DNA of 64,000 bases from Corynebacterium vitaeruminis (GTDB lineage: Bacteria; Actinomycetota; Actinomycetes; Mycobacteriales; Mycobacteriaceae): contig NZ_JVVM01000026.1 in NCBI RefSeq assembly GCF_001054325.1, forward strand, positions 102,916 to 166,915, in the 5' to 3' direction. The notes below the pieces were generated by a model that was given only the letters and a program-made list of their open reading frames with translations, ran no database searches and was not told the DNA's origin. Position numbers and translations under genes: made by a program. This document shows positions 1-9,396 of the stretch, piece after piece. Positions within the stretch are counted from its first letter, which is position 1, and each line of letters begins with the position of its first letter.

Positions 1-200
1 CAAGGCCCGCGGTCATCCGAAACATCGCACTGCGACTGGATCGAATAGGACTCGCGGGCATCTGGTTTTGGGTGACTGACATGAAATCAGCTTATCGCCG
101 AACGAATCGGCTGGCTTGTTGTTTGCCGTATTTAACGGATGCGACGGTACCGCGGCTGCCATGGCCCGAGTTCGGTCACCATCAGCTGCCGCGACTACGA
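1..200. other. left-edge region without an assignable gene
   Basis: Nothing recognisable. One plus-strand frame is open from the window edge to 266 and could be the tail of a gene starting outside the window, but its end overlaps the antiporter gene and its peptide is unfamiliar. It is left uncalled. Confidence 0.3.
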
Positions 201-1784
201 CTACGAGCGTTGCTTAAGTGCCTCCACTGCACGGTCGGCGAGCTCCTCGCCAGCACCGTCGTATAGGTAGACAGCCATGTCAGCACCAACGTTAAGAAGC
301 TGGCTCTTAAACCGCTGCACCTTGGTGGTAGTCGCAACTACAGCCTCGGTGTCTTGCTTACGGATGTTCTGAATCATGGTGTAGGTTTCAGCGTGCTCAG
401 ACAGCGCCAGCACGTACAGCGCTGGTTTCTTCTCCAGCTCGATGTGGTGCCAGAGCTCTGGGTCTGTCACATCGCCTGGGATGACCTGGTAGCCCTGCTC
501 ACGCAGCTTTTCGATGCGATCCTCATCGAAGTCAACGCCGAAGACGTTCATGCCGTACTCATTAACCAACCTGCCGTAGACACCAACGCCGACTCGCCCC
601 ATACCCATGATGAGAGCATCGGCGTTATCAATAATGACCTTTGCCTCTTCTGGCACCAGGCGGTCCTCTGGGGTTTCTGGGACGAACTTCTGCAGGAAGT
701 TGACAATCTTGTCTTCGTGCGGGGCCATCAGCGAGCTGGCAATGAAGCTACCCGCCACGGCGACCGCCATGATCGAGGTCCACTCATCGGGCAGAATGTC
801 CTGCTGTGTCGCAGCCGCCATGACAATCAGACCGAACTCCGAGTAGTTACTCAGCGTCAGTCCCGCCAATGCACTCGTGCGCAGCGACAGTCCCATGCGC
901 TTGAGAATCCAGATGAAGATAGTAGCCTTGAACACCAGGAACAGCACCATAATCGCAGCGATGACGTAGCCGCCCGCGCTTGGCAGACCACCGAGACCAA
1001 TCTCGATAAAGAACGCGACCAGCAGCAGCTCACGGATACTAATCAGAGCTTCCGACAGACGGTCAGAAATCGGGTGCGAGGACAGCAGAATACCGGCAAC
1101 CAAGGACCCCAGCGAGCCGGACAGCCCTGCCAGCTCGAAAGCCGAGTACGCGGCCACAGCAATACCAATGCCGGTGAGAACCAGCAGCTCAGTGCGGAAC
1201 ATGCGGTTGGGAAGACGCGCCGCCAGCGGACGGATGAAGAACAACAGTGGTAGAGCCAGCGCCCACAGCTCCGGGGTCTTACCCGACGATGCCACCAGCA
1301 CACCAACCGCAATGATGTCCTGCAGAATGAGCACACCAATCGCGATGCGGCCAATAGCCGAAGCACCGCGGTTCTGCTCCTCCAAGTGGCTCATCACAAA
1401 CACCGTCGACGAGAAGGAAGTCGCAATGCCGATGTAAATCAACGCAGTCACCGACAGCCCGGTGAGCTCACGCAGCGGCAAGAAACTGGCGACACCGAAT
1501 AGCGCGGCAAAAACTACCGTGTTTAAAAACGCGTGGCCCAACCCCGAAAAGACCACTCGCGGCGCCACGATATCCTTCGGATTTAGCTTCAGACCAATCG
1601 TGAACAGCAAGGTGGTAACACCGAGCTCGGCCAGCGAATCAATGAACGGGATTTCCTCGAGCCCCATTGCATGAACGGCAAAACCGGCCCCAAGGAAACC
1701 AATCAGCGGCGGCAGCCGAAGCAACGACGCACCGAGTCCGCCGATAATCGAAAACAGTATTGCTGTTAGGTATACGGATTCCAC
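201..1784 (-). CDS. CPA2-family cation/proton antiporter with RCK (TrkA-N) domain
   Basis: Predicted integral membrane antiporter exchanging K+ or Na+ for H+, of the KefB/GerN type. Of its 527 residues about the first 375 are hydrophobic segments forming the Na+/H+ exchanger fold. A cytoplasmic Rossmann domain begins near residue 390 with the nucleotide-binding GMGRVG motif, followed by an acidic stretch (VDFDED) typical of NAD(H)-gated RCK domains. The start is GTG at 1784. It stands alone, with an ankyrin gene upstream on the same strand but about 90 bp away. The family is clear; the transported ion is not. Confidence 0.88.
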   Translation of the reverse strand: MESVYLTAILFSIIGGLGASLLRLPPLIGFLGAGFAVHAMGLEEIPFIDSLAELGVTTLLFTIGLKLNPKDIVAPRVVFSGLGHAFLNTVVFAALFGVASFLPLRELTGLSVTALIYIGIATSFSSTVFVMSHLEEQNRGASAIGRIAIGVLILQDIIAVGVLVASSGKTPELWALALPLLFFIRPLAARLPNRMFRTELLVLTGIGIAVAAYSAFELAGLSGSLGSLVAGILLSSHPISDRLSEALISIRELLLVAFFIEIGLGGLPSAGGYVIAAIMVLFLVFKATIFIWILKRMGLSLRTSALAGLTLSNYSEFGLIVMAAATQQDILPDEWTSIMAVAVAGSFIASSLMAPHEDKIVNFLQKFVPETPEDRLVPEEAKVIIDNADALIMGMGRVGVGVYGRLVNEYGMNVFGVDFDEDRIEKLREQGYQVIPGDVTDPELWHHIELEKKPALYVLALSEHAETYTMIQNIRKQDTEAVVATTTKVQRFKSQLLNVGADMAVYLYDGAGEELADRAVEALKQRS

Positions 1785-1875
1785 CCATCAAAGATAACGG
1801 CTGACACTACCGATTGATGCAGTGGCTAACCATTAACAGATTTTTAACACCAAACCGGGGTTAGCTTCTTGGGAG

Positions 1876-2892
1876 TTAGCGCCGGTACGGGACCTCGCCC
1901 AACGCAATCGGCTGCGGGTGCTCTGTAACCCACTCGATTGTCGCCTCCGTCAGCGCATCAATGTCCGCCTCACCAGCTTTACACTGCTTCACGACGGCCA
2001 TTGCACCCTCGGCAGCCCCAACCGTCTCCAGCCAGAAGTCGGTCATCTTGGCATAGTCTTCGTCCCAGTTGACATAGCCCATCTCCAGGGCCTCGTACCC
2101 GAGCCGGCCAACAATGCGAATAACTTCGCCCTGCACAATCGCGGCTGGGCCACCACCCGGCACTAGGTAGTTCCAGAGATATCGGAACTGGCCATTGGTT
2201 GACTTATCTGCAGGGACAATGATGTCGCTGTGACCATCGTGAGGCGTGACCACCTGCGGATGTTCCGCACCGACGCGCTCGTAGAGACGATCCATGACCG
2301 GCTGGTACTCGTTGCGCGCCTTGTCTGACAGGCGGTTGTAGCGGCGACCGAACTTAGTGAACTCTTCGCGGGCTTCGTCGTCGATTTCCGACCCAGCGTC
2401 CAGAAGTACCTCGATACTCTCCAGGACTCGACTGAGAGCATCGGTATCGGCGGCAGCGACAGCCTCTTTGAACGCTGTCCGGCCGTGACCGAGGCGGTTC
2501 TCGCGGTGGAGGTCAGCGCCGTTTTCCAGCAGAAACGCAATGGCCTTGGGCTGATGGCTCTTCGCAGCCATGAAAAGCGGCGGATGGGCGCCAGCTTCGA
2601 TGTCTGCACCGCATTCAAGCAGAATCTTCATCTTGTCGATGTCGCCCCGACTTGCGTGCTCTGCCAGGGCGGTTTTACCGAAGCGGTTCTCGGTGTTGAC
2701 GTCGAGCCCCTGGTCGATTAGCCAGCGCATGAGCTCCGGAGGGGTGCCACGGAGCGCCAGTGCAGTGTCCTTGCTGTATCCGAAAACTGCGTTGAGTGCG
2801 CAAGCGTCATAGACGGCCTTCAGCGCATCCATGTCACCGGCTTCGAGCAGCTCTTCGAAATCTTCGACCAGTTTCTTCCGCTTCCGTGGCAT
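1876..2892 (-). CDS. ankyrin repeat protein
   Basis: 338 residues. The first 130 or so contain three to four ankyrin-like repeats, seen as recurring LLxxGADI/LLENGAD and GKTALAEHA patterns. The remaining 200 residues form a conserved-looking region rich in Trp and acidic residues (WNYLVPGGGPA, GYVNWDEDY) that I cannot assign. There is no signal peptide or membrane segment, so it is probably a cytoplasmic protein-binding scaffold. It is divergently arranged with the GIY-YIG gene, with about 65 bp between likely starts. One GCTTNACGACG word lies inside it (1986-1996), read as VVK on the coding strand. Confidence 0.75.
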   Translation of the reverse strand: MPRKRKKLVEDFEELLEAGDMDALKAVYDACALNAVFGYSKDTALALRGTPPELMRWLIDQGLDVNTENRFGKTALAEHASRGDIDKMKILLECGADIEAGAHPPLFMAAKSHQPKAIAFLLENGADLHRENRLGHGRTAFKEAVAAADTDALSRVLESIEVLLDAGSEIDDEAREEFTKFGRRYNRLSDKARNEYQPVMDRLYERVGAEHPQVVTPHDGHSDIIVPADKSTNGQFRYLWNYLVPGGGPAAIVQGEVIRIVGRLGYEALEMGYVNWDEDYAKMTDFWLETVGAAEGAMAVVKQCKAGEADIDALTEATIEWVTEHPQPIALGEVPYRR

Positions 2893-2956
2893 GGAGTCTG
2901 CCCTTTCTCCAGTCTTGCTAGCAACACACTGTGGTTTGCCAAAGGTTCTCTGGAAG

Positions 2957-4069
2957 ATGAAAATTCGTTGTTATGCACGCAGACTAACGGAAGTCGGAGA
3001 GATTGGCGCGAGGTTACGTACAGAAGAATTGCTGCCCATAAAATCAATATCTATGAAGCCTGCAGGTGAGAACGTCGTTTTCAAACGCTGGGAACTAGAA
3101 CCTGGCATGAGCATTAGCTCACTAATTAGTCGCCAACGACGCGGAATCTATATTCTCGAGTTCGCCGATGGCTGTCGATATGTCGGCCAATCAGTAAATG
3201 TTGTCAGCCGCTTTGCAACACATGTCCACGGATCGTCCCACCACGAAGGATGGGACGACGTTGTAGCAATTCAGTTCCGCGAGATGCCAGCGGGAAATCT
3301 TGACGAAGCGGAATACCAAGAAATTTATAGGCAAAAATCGCTTGGCTTTGAGCTACGGAACAAGGTTTTCAACCTTGGCCATAACCAGCCCTCAAAATTT
3401 GATGATGCTGTCACCGTTGAAGAGCAGCGACACTGGGCACTCGGCCACGGTAACTACAAGCTTGAGAACTTAGAATTGCGCATTTCTGGCGCACCTTCGA
3501 CCTCAAGCAAACTTCGTTCCAAGGTTCCAACCTTAATAACCAATGAGACCTATACCGCCGTGTTAGATGATCTCGCTTTTTGCCTAAGCCACATAGTCCC
3601 CGATGCAGTGAAACTGGAATTTACGTACTGGACAATCTCTGACTACCCAAGTACTTCGGGCGGACGATTCGCGACACTCAATGTCGGCAACCTCGAACTA
3701 GCTTATTTTCCTAGATTCTTTTTCGATGATCCAGAAGGACGCATCGCAGACATGCACCAGCTTGTAATTTTTAATCTGCCTTCATGCGTGCTCGACCGGA
3801 GTTACGATAACGCCATAATCAGAAGTGAGCATTCCTGGATATATTTCGAACGACGTTTTTACAGGCTAATTGACACAGTGGGCGTCGAGATGCCTATCGG
3901 AACGCTCCGTGAATTCTTTAATACCGAACCTGATCTACTGATAGACGCGCGCCAATTCGTCATTAACCTCATGCGAAACAGTGGATCCGGAAAGTTTCGC
4001 CGCTGGCACAGCCAGGCTCTTTCAACTGAGGTATTTCAACACTGTCGTGCCCTGAAGGAAAAACAATAA
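2957..4069 (+). CDS. GIY-YIG nuclease-domain protein
   Basis: A GIY-YIG endonuclease-like domain begins about 63 residues in: GIYILEF, then YVGQS about ten residues later, followed by Arg and His at the usual spacing (SRFATHVH), an acidic residue (DEAEYQEI) and a downstream Asn (LRNKVFN). The following 230 residues are unfamiliar and may be a DNA- or protein-binding region. The start is uncertain: ATG at 2957 clears the divergent ankyrin gene, while ATGs at 3053 and 3109 are in frame and none has a convincing ribosome binding site. The gene is visibly richer in A and T than its neighbours and stands alone, suggesting horizontal acquisition. A DNA-processing or defence role is possible but unproven. 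Confidence 0.65.
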   Translation: MKIRCYARRLTEVGEIGARLRTEELLPIKSISMKPAGENVVFKRWELEPGMSISSLISRQRRGIYILEFADGCRYVGQSVNVVSRFATHVHGSSHHEGWDDVVAIQFREMPAGNLDEAEYQEIYRQKSLGFELRNKVFNLGHNQPSKFDDAVTVEEQRHWALGHGNYKLENLELRISGAPSTSSKLRSKVPTLITNETYTAVLDDLAFCLSHIVPDAVKLEFTYWTISDYPSTSGGRFATLNVGNLELAYFPRFFFDDPEGRIADMHQLVIFNLPSCVLDRSYDNAIIRSEHSWIYFERRFYRLIDTVGVEMPIGTLREFFNTEPDLLIDARQFVINLMRNSGSGKFRRWHSQALSTEVFQHCRALKEKQ

Positions 4070-4113
4070 GCTGTCTGAAAGCATGACAGCATCGCACCCA
4101 AAACTAGACAGTT

Positions 4114-4137
4114 GAAGCCTCCCAATTGGGAGGCTTC
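4114..4137. terminator. perfect 24-bp palindrome between convergent genes
   Basis: Twelve bases (GAAGCCTCCCAA) are followed immediately by their exact reverse complement, between the convergent ends of the GIY-YIG gene and lepA. There is no T-run on either side, so a bidirectional terminator or a protein site are both possible. Confidence 0.5.
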
Positions 4138-4160
4138 ACAAAGGAAGCAGCGCCGCTTCC

Positions 4161-6008
4161 CTATTTACCGCCCTCGTCGGTGGACAGCGCAGCCACGAAT
4201 GCCTCCTGCGGCACCGAAACCGAACCGATGTTCTTCATGCGCTTCTTACCGGCCTTCTGCTTCTCCAACAGCTTGCGCTTACGGGAGATGTCACCGCCGT
4301 AGCACTTAGCAAGGACGTCCTTGCGCAGCGCACGGATGTTCTCGCGGGCGATAATCTTCGAACCGATTGCGGCCTGAACCGGGACCTCGAACTGCTGGCG
4401 AGGAATCAGCTCGCGCAGCTTCTTGGTCATCTTGTTGCCGTACCACTGGGCGTTGTCGCGGTGGACGATAGCGGAGAAAGCATCGACTGCTTCGCCCTGC
4501 AGGAGGATATCCACCTTGACCAGATCCGCAAGCTGCTCACCGGCATCTTCGTAGTTCAGCGAGGCATAACCCCTGGTACGGGACTTCAACATGTCGAAGA
4601 AGTCGAAGATGATCTCGCCCAGTGGCATCTTGTAACGCAGCTCCACGCGGTCCTCGGACAGATAGTCCATGCCACCCATCTCACCGCGCTTCTGCTGACA
4701 CAGCTCCATGGTGGGGCCAACGAATTCACTCGGCACAACGATGGTGCACTTGACCATCGGCTCGTAAATCTCGCGGAGCTTACCTTCCGGCCAGTCACTC
4801 GGATTGTGAACGGTAACCTCGGTGCCGTCCTCAGTAACGACGCGGTAGACAACGTTCGGAGCCGTCGAAATCAGATCCAGGTCAAACTCACGCTCCAGGC
4901 GGGCGCGGGTGATCTCCATGTGCAGCAGGCCCAGGAAACCACCGCGGAAACCGAATCCGAGAGCCACCGAAGTCTCCGGTTCGAATGTCAACGAAGCGTC
5001 GTTAAGCTGAAGCTTTTCCAACGCATCACGCAGGTCGGGATAGTCTTGCTGAGAGATTGGGAACAGACCGGAGTAAACCATCGGCTTGGGCTCTTCGTAG
5101 CCTTCCAGCGGCTCCTCAGCCGGTGTGGCGTTCAGCGTGACGGTATCACCGACCTTGGACTGGCGGACGTCCTTCACACCGGTGATAAGGTAGCCGACCT
5201 CGCCGACGCCAAGACCTTTACACTTCTTCGGTTGTGGCGAAACAATGCCAATTTCCAGCAGCTCGTGCTTAGTGCCGGTGGACATCATCTGAATAACTTC
5301 ACGCGGCTTGAGCTGACCATCAACAACACGGATGTACGTGACCACACCACGGTAGGTGTCGTAGACGGAGTCGAAGATCAGCGCACGGGCAGGTGCCTCC
5401 GGGTCGCCGACCGGCGCCGGGACGAGCTCACAGACTCGGTCGAGCATTTCGTCAACGCCCTCACCGGTCTTGCCCGAAACACGCATGACATCTTCCGGCT
5501 CGCAGCCGATAATGTGCGCGATTTCCTCCGCGTACTTATCCGGATCCGCGGCCGGCAGGTCAATCTTGTTCAGAACCGGGATGATCTCCAGGTCGTTTTC
5601 CATGGCCAGGTACAAGTTGGCCAGAGTCTGCGCTTCGATGCCCTGAGCGGCGTCGACAAGCAGAATCGCGCCTTCACACGCCTCCAGCGCACGCGAGACC
5701 TCGTAGGTGAAGTCAACGTGACCAGGCGTATCAATCAGGTGCAGGACGATCTCTTCCCCCGCGTGCTTACCTGTGCTCGGAACCCACGGCAGGCGCACGT
5801 TCTGAGCCTTAATAGTGATGCCGCGTTCGCGCTCAATATCCATATTGTCGAGGTACTGATCGCGCATGTCGCGCGCCTCCACAACACCCGAGAGCTGCAG
5901 AATTCGGTCCGCCAGGGTGGACTTACCGTGGTCAATGTGCGCAATAATGCAGAAATTTCGAATCCGTGAGGGGTCCGTAAAAGTCTGCTCCGCAAAATTC
6001 TTGGTCAC
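4161..6008 (-). CDS. lepA: elongation factor 4 (LepA)
   Basis: Ribosome-bound translational GTPase that back-translocates or remodels stalled ribosomes. The likely start is GTG at 6008, giving 615 residues beginning [10 protein letters not shown], matching the family; the frame stays open upstream to 6113 but the added residues look like untranslated sequence. Visible motifs are the G1 loop AHIDHGKST, the DTPGHVDF G3 motif and NKIDLP G4, followed by EF-G-like domains and the LepA C-terminal domain ([17 protein letters not shown]). A GGAG lies about 10 nt before the GTG. One GCTTAACGACG word is embedded at 4997-5007 (LNDA). It is divergent from the PemK/MazF-like gene. Confidence 0.96.
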   Translation of the reverse strand: MTKNFAEQTFTDPSRIRNFCIIAHIDHGKSTLADRILQLSGVVEARDMRDQYLDNMDIERERGITIKAQNVRLPWVPSTGKHAGEEIVLHLIDTPGHVDFTYEVSRALEACEGAILLVDAAQGIEAQTLANLYLAMENDLEIIPVLNKIDLPAADPDKYAEEIAHIIGCEPEDVMRVSGKTGEGVDEMLDRVCELVPAPVGDPEAPARALIFDSVYDTYRGVVTYIRVVDGQLKPREVIQMMSTGTKHELLEIGIVSPQPKKCKGLGVGEVGYLITGVKDVRQSKVGDTVTLNATPAEEPLEGYEEPKPMVYSGLFPISQQDYPDLRDALEKLQLNDASLTFEPETSVALGFGFRGGFLGLLHMEITRARLEREFDLDLISTAPNVVYRVVTEDGTEVTVHNPSDWPEGKLREIYEPMVKCTIVVPSEFVGPTMELCQQKRGEMGGMDYLSEDRVELRYKMPLGEIIFDFFDMLKSRTRGYASLNYEDAGEQLADLVKVDILLQGEAVDAFSAIVHRDNAQWYGNKMTKKLRELIPRQQFEVPVQAAIGSKIIARENIRALRKDVLAKCYGGDISRKRKLLEKQKAGKKRMKNIGSVSVPQEAFVAALSTDEGGK

Positions 6009-6170
6009 GTTGGGTCTACTCCGAAAAATAAAGACGTTATGGGCATTGGGGCGCGGCGTTGGCCGACCCATATGCGCCGGCCTCGAAAACCGACCAGCCG
6101 GGCTTAAATACAATCACGCACAATCTTACCTATCGATTCCCTCCGCACTAAACCTCTAGACTTAGATTTC

Positions 6171-6785
6171 ATGAGCTCCACTTCGTCCACCGATCAAAAT
6201 GAACGCGAAAGCTGGCCACGCCGCCTGCGTAATCGCATCAGCGCGCGTCTTTTCGCCGGTACCGAGTGGTTCCGCGGCCCCGACACACTCGACGAGGCAC
6301 TGTTTAAGCTCAACACGCAGCTTGGGCTCGCCCAGGACACCTCGCTTTCCGACGAGTCCAAGGAGACCCTACTTCGACTGCGTGATCCGGTGACCATCGC
6401 GCGTCCGACCGCGGAACTGGCCCGCACAATCGTGTACAGCCCTGACATGGATGGCCAGGCCGACCCCGGCGAAGTCGTGTGGATTCCACTGCAGCTCGAA
6501 GGTGAAAATGCTGCTTTGCGCGAGCGCGCTGTGGTCGTGGTTGGCCGCCATGACCAGTACCTTCTGGGCATGCTGATTTCCACACGCAGTGAGCACAGCG
6601 AGCAGCCGGAGTGGCTGTTTATCGGCAGCGGGTTCTGGAATGAAGATCCCAAGCCATCGTGGGTGCGCATGGACCGAATCTTGCTCATTCCGGAATCCGG
6701 TATTCGTCGCGCAGGCGCGATGATGCCCCGCAGGCGCTTTGAGCTCATCGCCGCCCGACTGCGCGGAGACTACGGCTGGAATTAA
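6171..6785 (+). CDS. PemK/MazF-like family protein
   Basis: 204 residues. The central part (about residues 95-190) resembles the MazF/PemK beta-barrel: a DPGEVVWIPLQLE opening strand, then RERAVVVVGRH, a later WLFIGSG strand, and a closing RMDRILLIP segment. These positions correspond to the RNA-binding barrel of MazF toxins. The first 90 residues are an N-terminal extension found in solitary actinobacterial relatives. No antitoxin gene lies next to it, so a housekeeping or degenerate role is as likely as a toxin. It is divergent from lepA. Confidence 0.6.
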   Translation: MSSTSSTDQNERESWPRRLRNRISARLFAGTEWFRGPDTLDEALFKLNTQLGLAQDTSLSDESKETLLRLRDPVTIARPTAELARTIVYSPDMDGQADPGEVVWIPLQLEGENAALRERAVVVVGRHDQYLLGMLISTRSEHSEQPEWLFIGSGFWNEDPKPSWVRMDRILLIPESGIRRAGAMMPRRRFELIAARLRGDYGWN

Positions 6786-6862
6786 GCAGCGGCTGTAACT
6801 GGGACATGGCTGGAATTACTCAGTAGCTGGAATTAGGCAGTGGCTGGTATTAGGCAGCGCTG
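6776..6862 (+). repeat. degenerate tandem GCTGGAATTAGGCAG-type repeats
   Basis: The end of the preceding gene and the sequence after it contain about five imperfect copies of an 18-24 bp unit built on GGCTGGAATTA and GGCAGTG. The first copy overlaps the stop codon. The rest of the gap up to rpsT (6863-7092) shows nothing beyond a presumed rpsT promoter and leader. Confidence 0.55.
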
Positions 6863-7092
6863 TTTGCTAAGATTCTGCAAGTTGTTTACCGTTGTGTTCC
6901 TTTACGGCGAGCGCGGGCAGGACCTTGGGTTCGCGTTTTCATCGTCGTACAAGCGCAGTGTGTGGCTTCATTCTGCTGGTTAATTCGACTGACCGGCGAT
7001 GATGACACTCCACGTTTTGCACTGTGATCAGGACTTTTCTTGGTGGCGGGCGGTAACAATTCCAACTACTACGGATACAAGAGGTATTCACG

Positions 7093-7359
7093 ATGGCAAA
7101 TATCAAGTCCCAGATCAAGCGCAACAAGACCAACGAGAAGGCTCGCCTGCGTAACCAGGCAATCCGCTCTGCAGTCCGCACTGAGATCCGCAAGTTCAAG
7201 GCTGCTGTTGAGGCTGGCGACAAGGCTGCTGCTGAGGCTCAGCTGCGCGTTGCATCCCGCAAGCTGGACAAGGCTGTCACCAAGGGCGTCTTCCACCGCA
7301 ACACTGCGGCTAACAAGAAGTCCGGTATGGCTAAGGCTTTCAACAAGCTGGAGGGCTAA
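7093..7359 (+). CDS. rpsT: 30S ribosomal protein S20
   Basis: 88-residue basic protein beginning [26 protein letters not shown], the standard S20 opening. It binds 16S rRNA early in 30S assembly. A ribosome binding site AGAGG lies 8 nt before the ATG. It is monocistronic, with an upstream leader of about 300 bp and a hairpin terminator downstream. Confidence 0.98.
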   Translation: MANIKSQIKRNKTNEKARLRNQAIRSAVRTEIRKFKAAVEAGDKAAAEAQLRVASRKLDKAVTKGVFHRNTAANKKSGMAKAFNKLEG

Positions 7360-7445
7360 TTCCCTTTTTGGGCGCTGTGCTGTTGCAGCACTGCGCTTGC
7401 GTCGTGCTAGCGCTGCATTTTGCCGCGCTTGCACCGTGAACAATA

Positions 7446-7499
7446 ACCGCTTCCTGCTATTTTCCGATTTGTTTCCGGATGTGGCGGGAAGCGGTTTTT
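7446..7499 (+). terminator. rpsT terminator
   Basis: The arms ACCGCTTCC (7446-7454) and GGAAGCGGT (7487-7495) form a stem followed directly by a run of five T. Confidence 0.8.
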
Positions 7500-7502
7500 G
7501 TA

Positions 7503-7660
7503 ATTTAACCCTAATGTGGTTAAGTGACTGCGTTTATGGCTGGCGGCAGTGGGGCAATGCAAGTTACTGACTGCGTTTATGACAAAAATGGCCCGAAAAA
7601 TGGCCTGAAAGTGCCCTAAACTCGCACAGTTTCACATTTGCAGCCCGTAGAGCGGGGCGT
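7503..7660 (+). repeat. partial copy of the MITE-like repeat (copy C)
   Basis: It shares the internal blocks of the element at 56438-56794: two AGTGACTGCGTTTATG-like units, the phrase AAAAATGGCCCGAAAAAT, CCTGAAAGTGC, and CAGTTTCACAT followed by GTGCAGCCCG-like sequence. Terminal repeats are not clear, and it is the most diverged copy. It sits directly after the rpsT terminator. The remainder of the gap to 7783 holds only the osmC leader. Confidence 0.7.
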
Positions 7661-7783
7661 GAGCCCCGCCTCCCACGCTGTTGGTTGTTGATTTCCCATC
7701 GCTTCGGTTCCAGCACACCAACATGCGGCCAGCACATGCAGATAGCACATGCGGATAGCACAGTTTCCACAGGAAGGAACGTC

Positions 7784-8218
7784 ATGCCGAAGACAACTTT
7801 CACGACCGTCGCGCACTCCCCAACCAACCTTGAAACCACTGTGACCTCTCGCGATATGAGCTTCACCCTGGACGAGCCGACTGACCTCGGGGGAACCAAC
7901 AAGGGCATGAACCCGGTCGAGGCGCTGCTCGGAGCCCTAGGCGCCTGCAAGTGCATCGTCGTCCGCTCATTCGCCGCCGCCCAGGGCATCAAGCTCAACG
8001 ATGTCAAGGTTGAGTGCTCCGGTGTGCTCGATCCAGACGGTTTCATGGGGAAGAACCCGGAGGCAAAGATCGGTTTCTCCGAGATTCACACCCGCTTCCA
8101 CATTGATGCAGACAACACGAGGGATGAACTAGTTGCATTCCTCGACTTTGTCGAATCCCACTGCCCTGTTCAGGACACGCTGTCCAACCCGGCTACATCG
8201 TCCTTCGAACTCGCATAG
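7784..8218 (+). CDS. OsmC-family peroxiredoxin
   Basis: Predicted thiol-dependent peroxidase of the OsmC/Ohr superfamily, 144 residues. Two cysteine sites fit the family: LGACKC in the middle of the protein and HCPVQDT near the end. The ATG at 7784 is chosen because AGGAAGG precedes it by 6 nt; the open frame extends further upstream without support. Substrates (organic hydroperoxides) are inferred from the family. It is convergent with holA, separated by about 120 bp. Confidence 0.85.
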   Translation: MPKTTFTTVAHSPTNLETTVTSRDMSFTLDEPTDLGGTNKGMNPVEALLGALGACKCIVVRSFAAAQGIKLNDVKVECSGVLDPDGFMGKNPEAKIGFSEIHTRFHIDADNTRDELVAFLDFVESHCPVQDTLSNPATSSFELA

Positions 8219-8337
8219 CTGAAAGTCATCGACGCTAGCGAAGCAACCTGCTCAGCAGGACGGCCACACGGTCACCGTGTTCTTCACGGTGTTTCGCCTG
8301 TCACCACAGAACTGAAGCTCCCACGACCTCTCACGAC

Positions 8338-9396
8338 TTAACGCCGATGGGACGAATGGGCCAGCTCTGCGATACGAAGCACCGATTGCTCCAGCGATAG
8401 CTCCGGTGTCGACGAGGTTCCCTTCGTGTCCGCATCCAGCTGTGCCGCGACCACCACAGCGCGAGCAACCGCAGGGGTTGACCAGGCAGAGGCCAACCGC
8501 TGAGTTTTCTCCAACTTCCACGGCGGCATGCCATAGCGGTGGGCATCCCTGCGAGCATTAACGCCACGTGCGCCGTGGAGCCGAGCTACATCACCGACCA
8601 TTCCCGTGATCGCAGCTGACAGTAGGGCCGGTGCCATTCCCAGCTGCAAAGCACGACGCATCTTGGCCAACGCTTCCCCACCGCGACCGCGCAGTGCGAG
8701 CTCGGCAATCTCAAAACCCGAAACTTCCGCCGAAGCACCGTAGTAGGTGCGCACAGCTTCCGAGGTAACCTTTCCCGCGGTATCTGCGCAGAGCTGAGAA
8801 ATGGCAGTGGCCAGCTCACGGAGATCCGAACCGACCGCATCTAGGACGGTATCAATGACGTCGCGACGCACCTTAACCCCGTGTGAGGCAAACTCTTCGC
8901 CAACGAAACCCGGCAAATCGTTCCTCTTAAGCGGTTGCGCTTCGAAGAAGCGGACGCCTAGCTTACGCAGGTCAGCGACCATCTTCTTCTGACGCCCCTC
9001 ACCGCTATGCAGCAGGATCAATGTGATGCCCGGCGCGGGATCTTTAACAGAATCCATCAACAGTGCCGCAGGTTCTTTTCCCGCATCCTGGCAGTCGGTG
9101 ACAACCACAATTCGGTCATCCCCAAATAGCGAGGGGCTGAAAAGTTCCACTGCATCGACAGTGGTCATGTCCCCTGCGCGGATGGTGGTCACAGGCACCG
9201 AGCGTCCGCCCGGATCGGACTCCGTTGCTGCCTGCGCGCGGACGGCAGCGACGATGGCGAGGCGGGCGCGGTCTTTCAGCAGCTCCTCTTTGCCCACAAT
9301 CAAATTCACGGGTGCGACGGCGCTCAATCCCGACCTCTTTTCCGCGTTGATTCCTGCGACTGTTATTTCTAGCCTACGGGACAGCCCGGATTTCAC
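8338..9396 (-). CDS. holA: DNA polymerase III subunit delta
   Basis: Clamp-loader delta subunit that opens the sliding clamp. The 352 residues show the family order: an N-terminal fold beginning VNLIVGKEELLKDRA, the middle region LILLHSGEGRQKKMVADLRK, and the C-terminal helical collar. Its ATG overlaps the comEC stop by 4 bp, indicating translational coupling. This comEA-comEC-holA order is common in actinobacteria. Residues 1-20 may be a non-conserved extension. Confidence 0.92.
   Translation of the reverse strand: MKSGLSRRLEITVAGINAEKRSGLSAVAPVNLIVGKEELLKDRARLAIVAAVRAQAATESDPGGRSVPVTTIRAGDMTTVDAVELFSPSLFGDDRIVVVTDCQDAGKEPAALLMDSVKDPAPGITLILLHSGEGRQKKMVADLRKLGVRFFEAQPLKRNDLPGFVGEEFASHGVKVRRDVIDTVLDAVGSDLRELATAISQLCADTAGKVTSEAVRTYYGASAEVSGFEIAELALRGRGGEALAKMRRALQLGMAPALLSAAITGMVGDVARLHGARGVNARRDAHRYGMPPWKLEKTQRLASAWSTPAVARAVVVAAQLDADTKGTSSTPELSLEQSVLRIAELAHSSHRR

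Noticed and set aside
72..266. Small plus-strand frame at the left edge
   Set aside because: Its end overlaps the antiporter gene and it has no recognised product; it might be the tail of a gene cut by the edge but cannot be supported.
354..1253. Long plus-strand open frame opposite the antiporter
   Set aside because: Antisense shadow of a well-supported gene; peptide is His/Gln/Arg-rich and unlike any protein family.
4461..5969. 502-residue plus-strand frame opposite lepA
   Set aside because: Shadow produced by lepA codon usage; no ribosome binding site and no recognisable domain.
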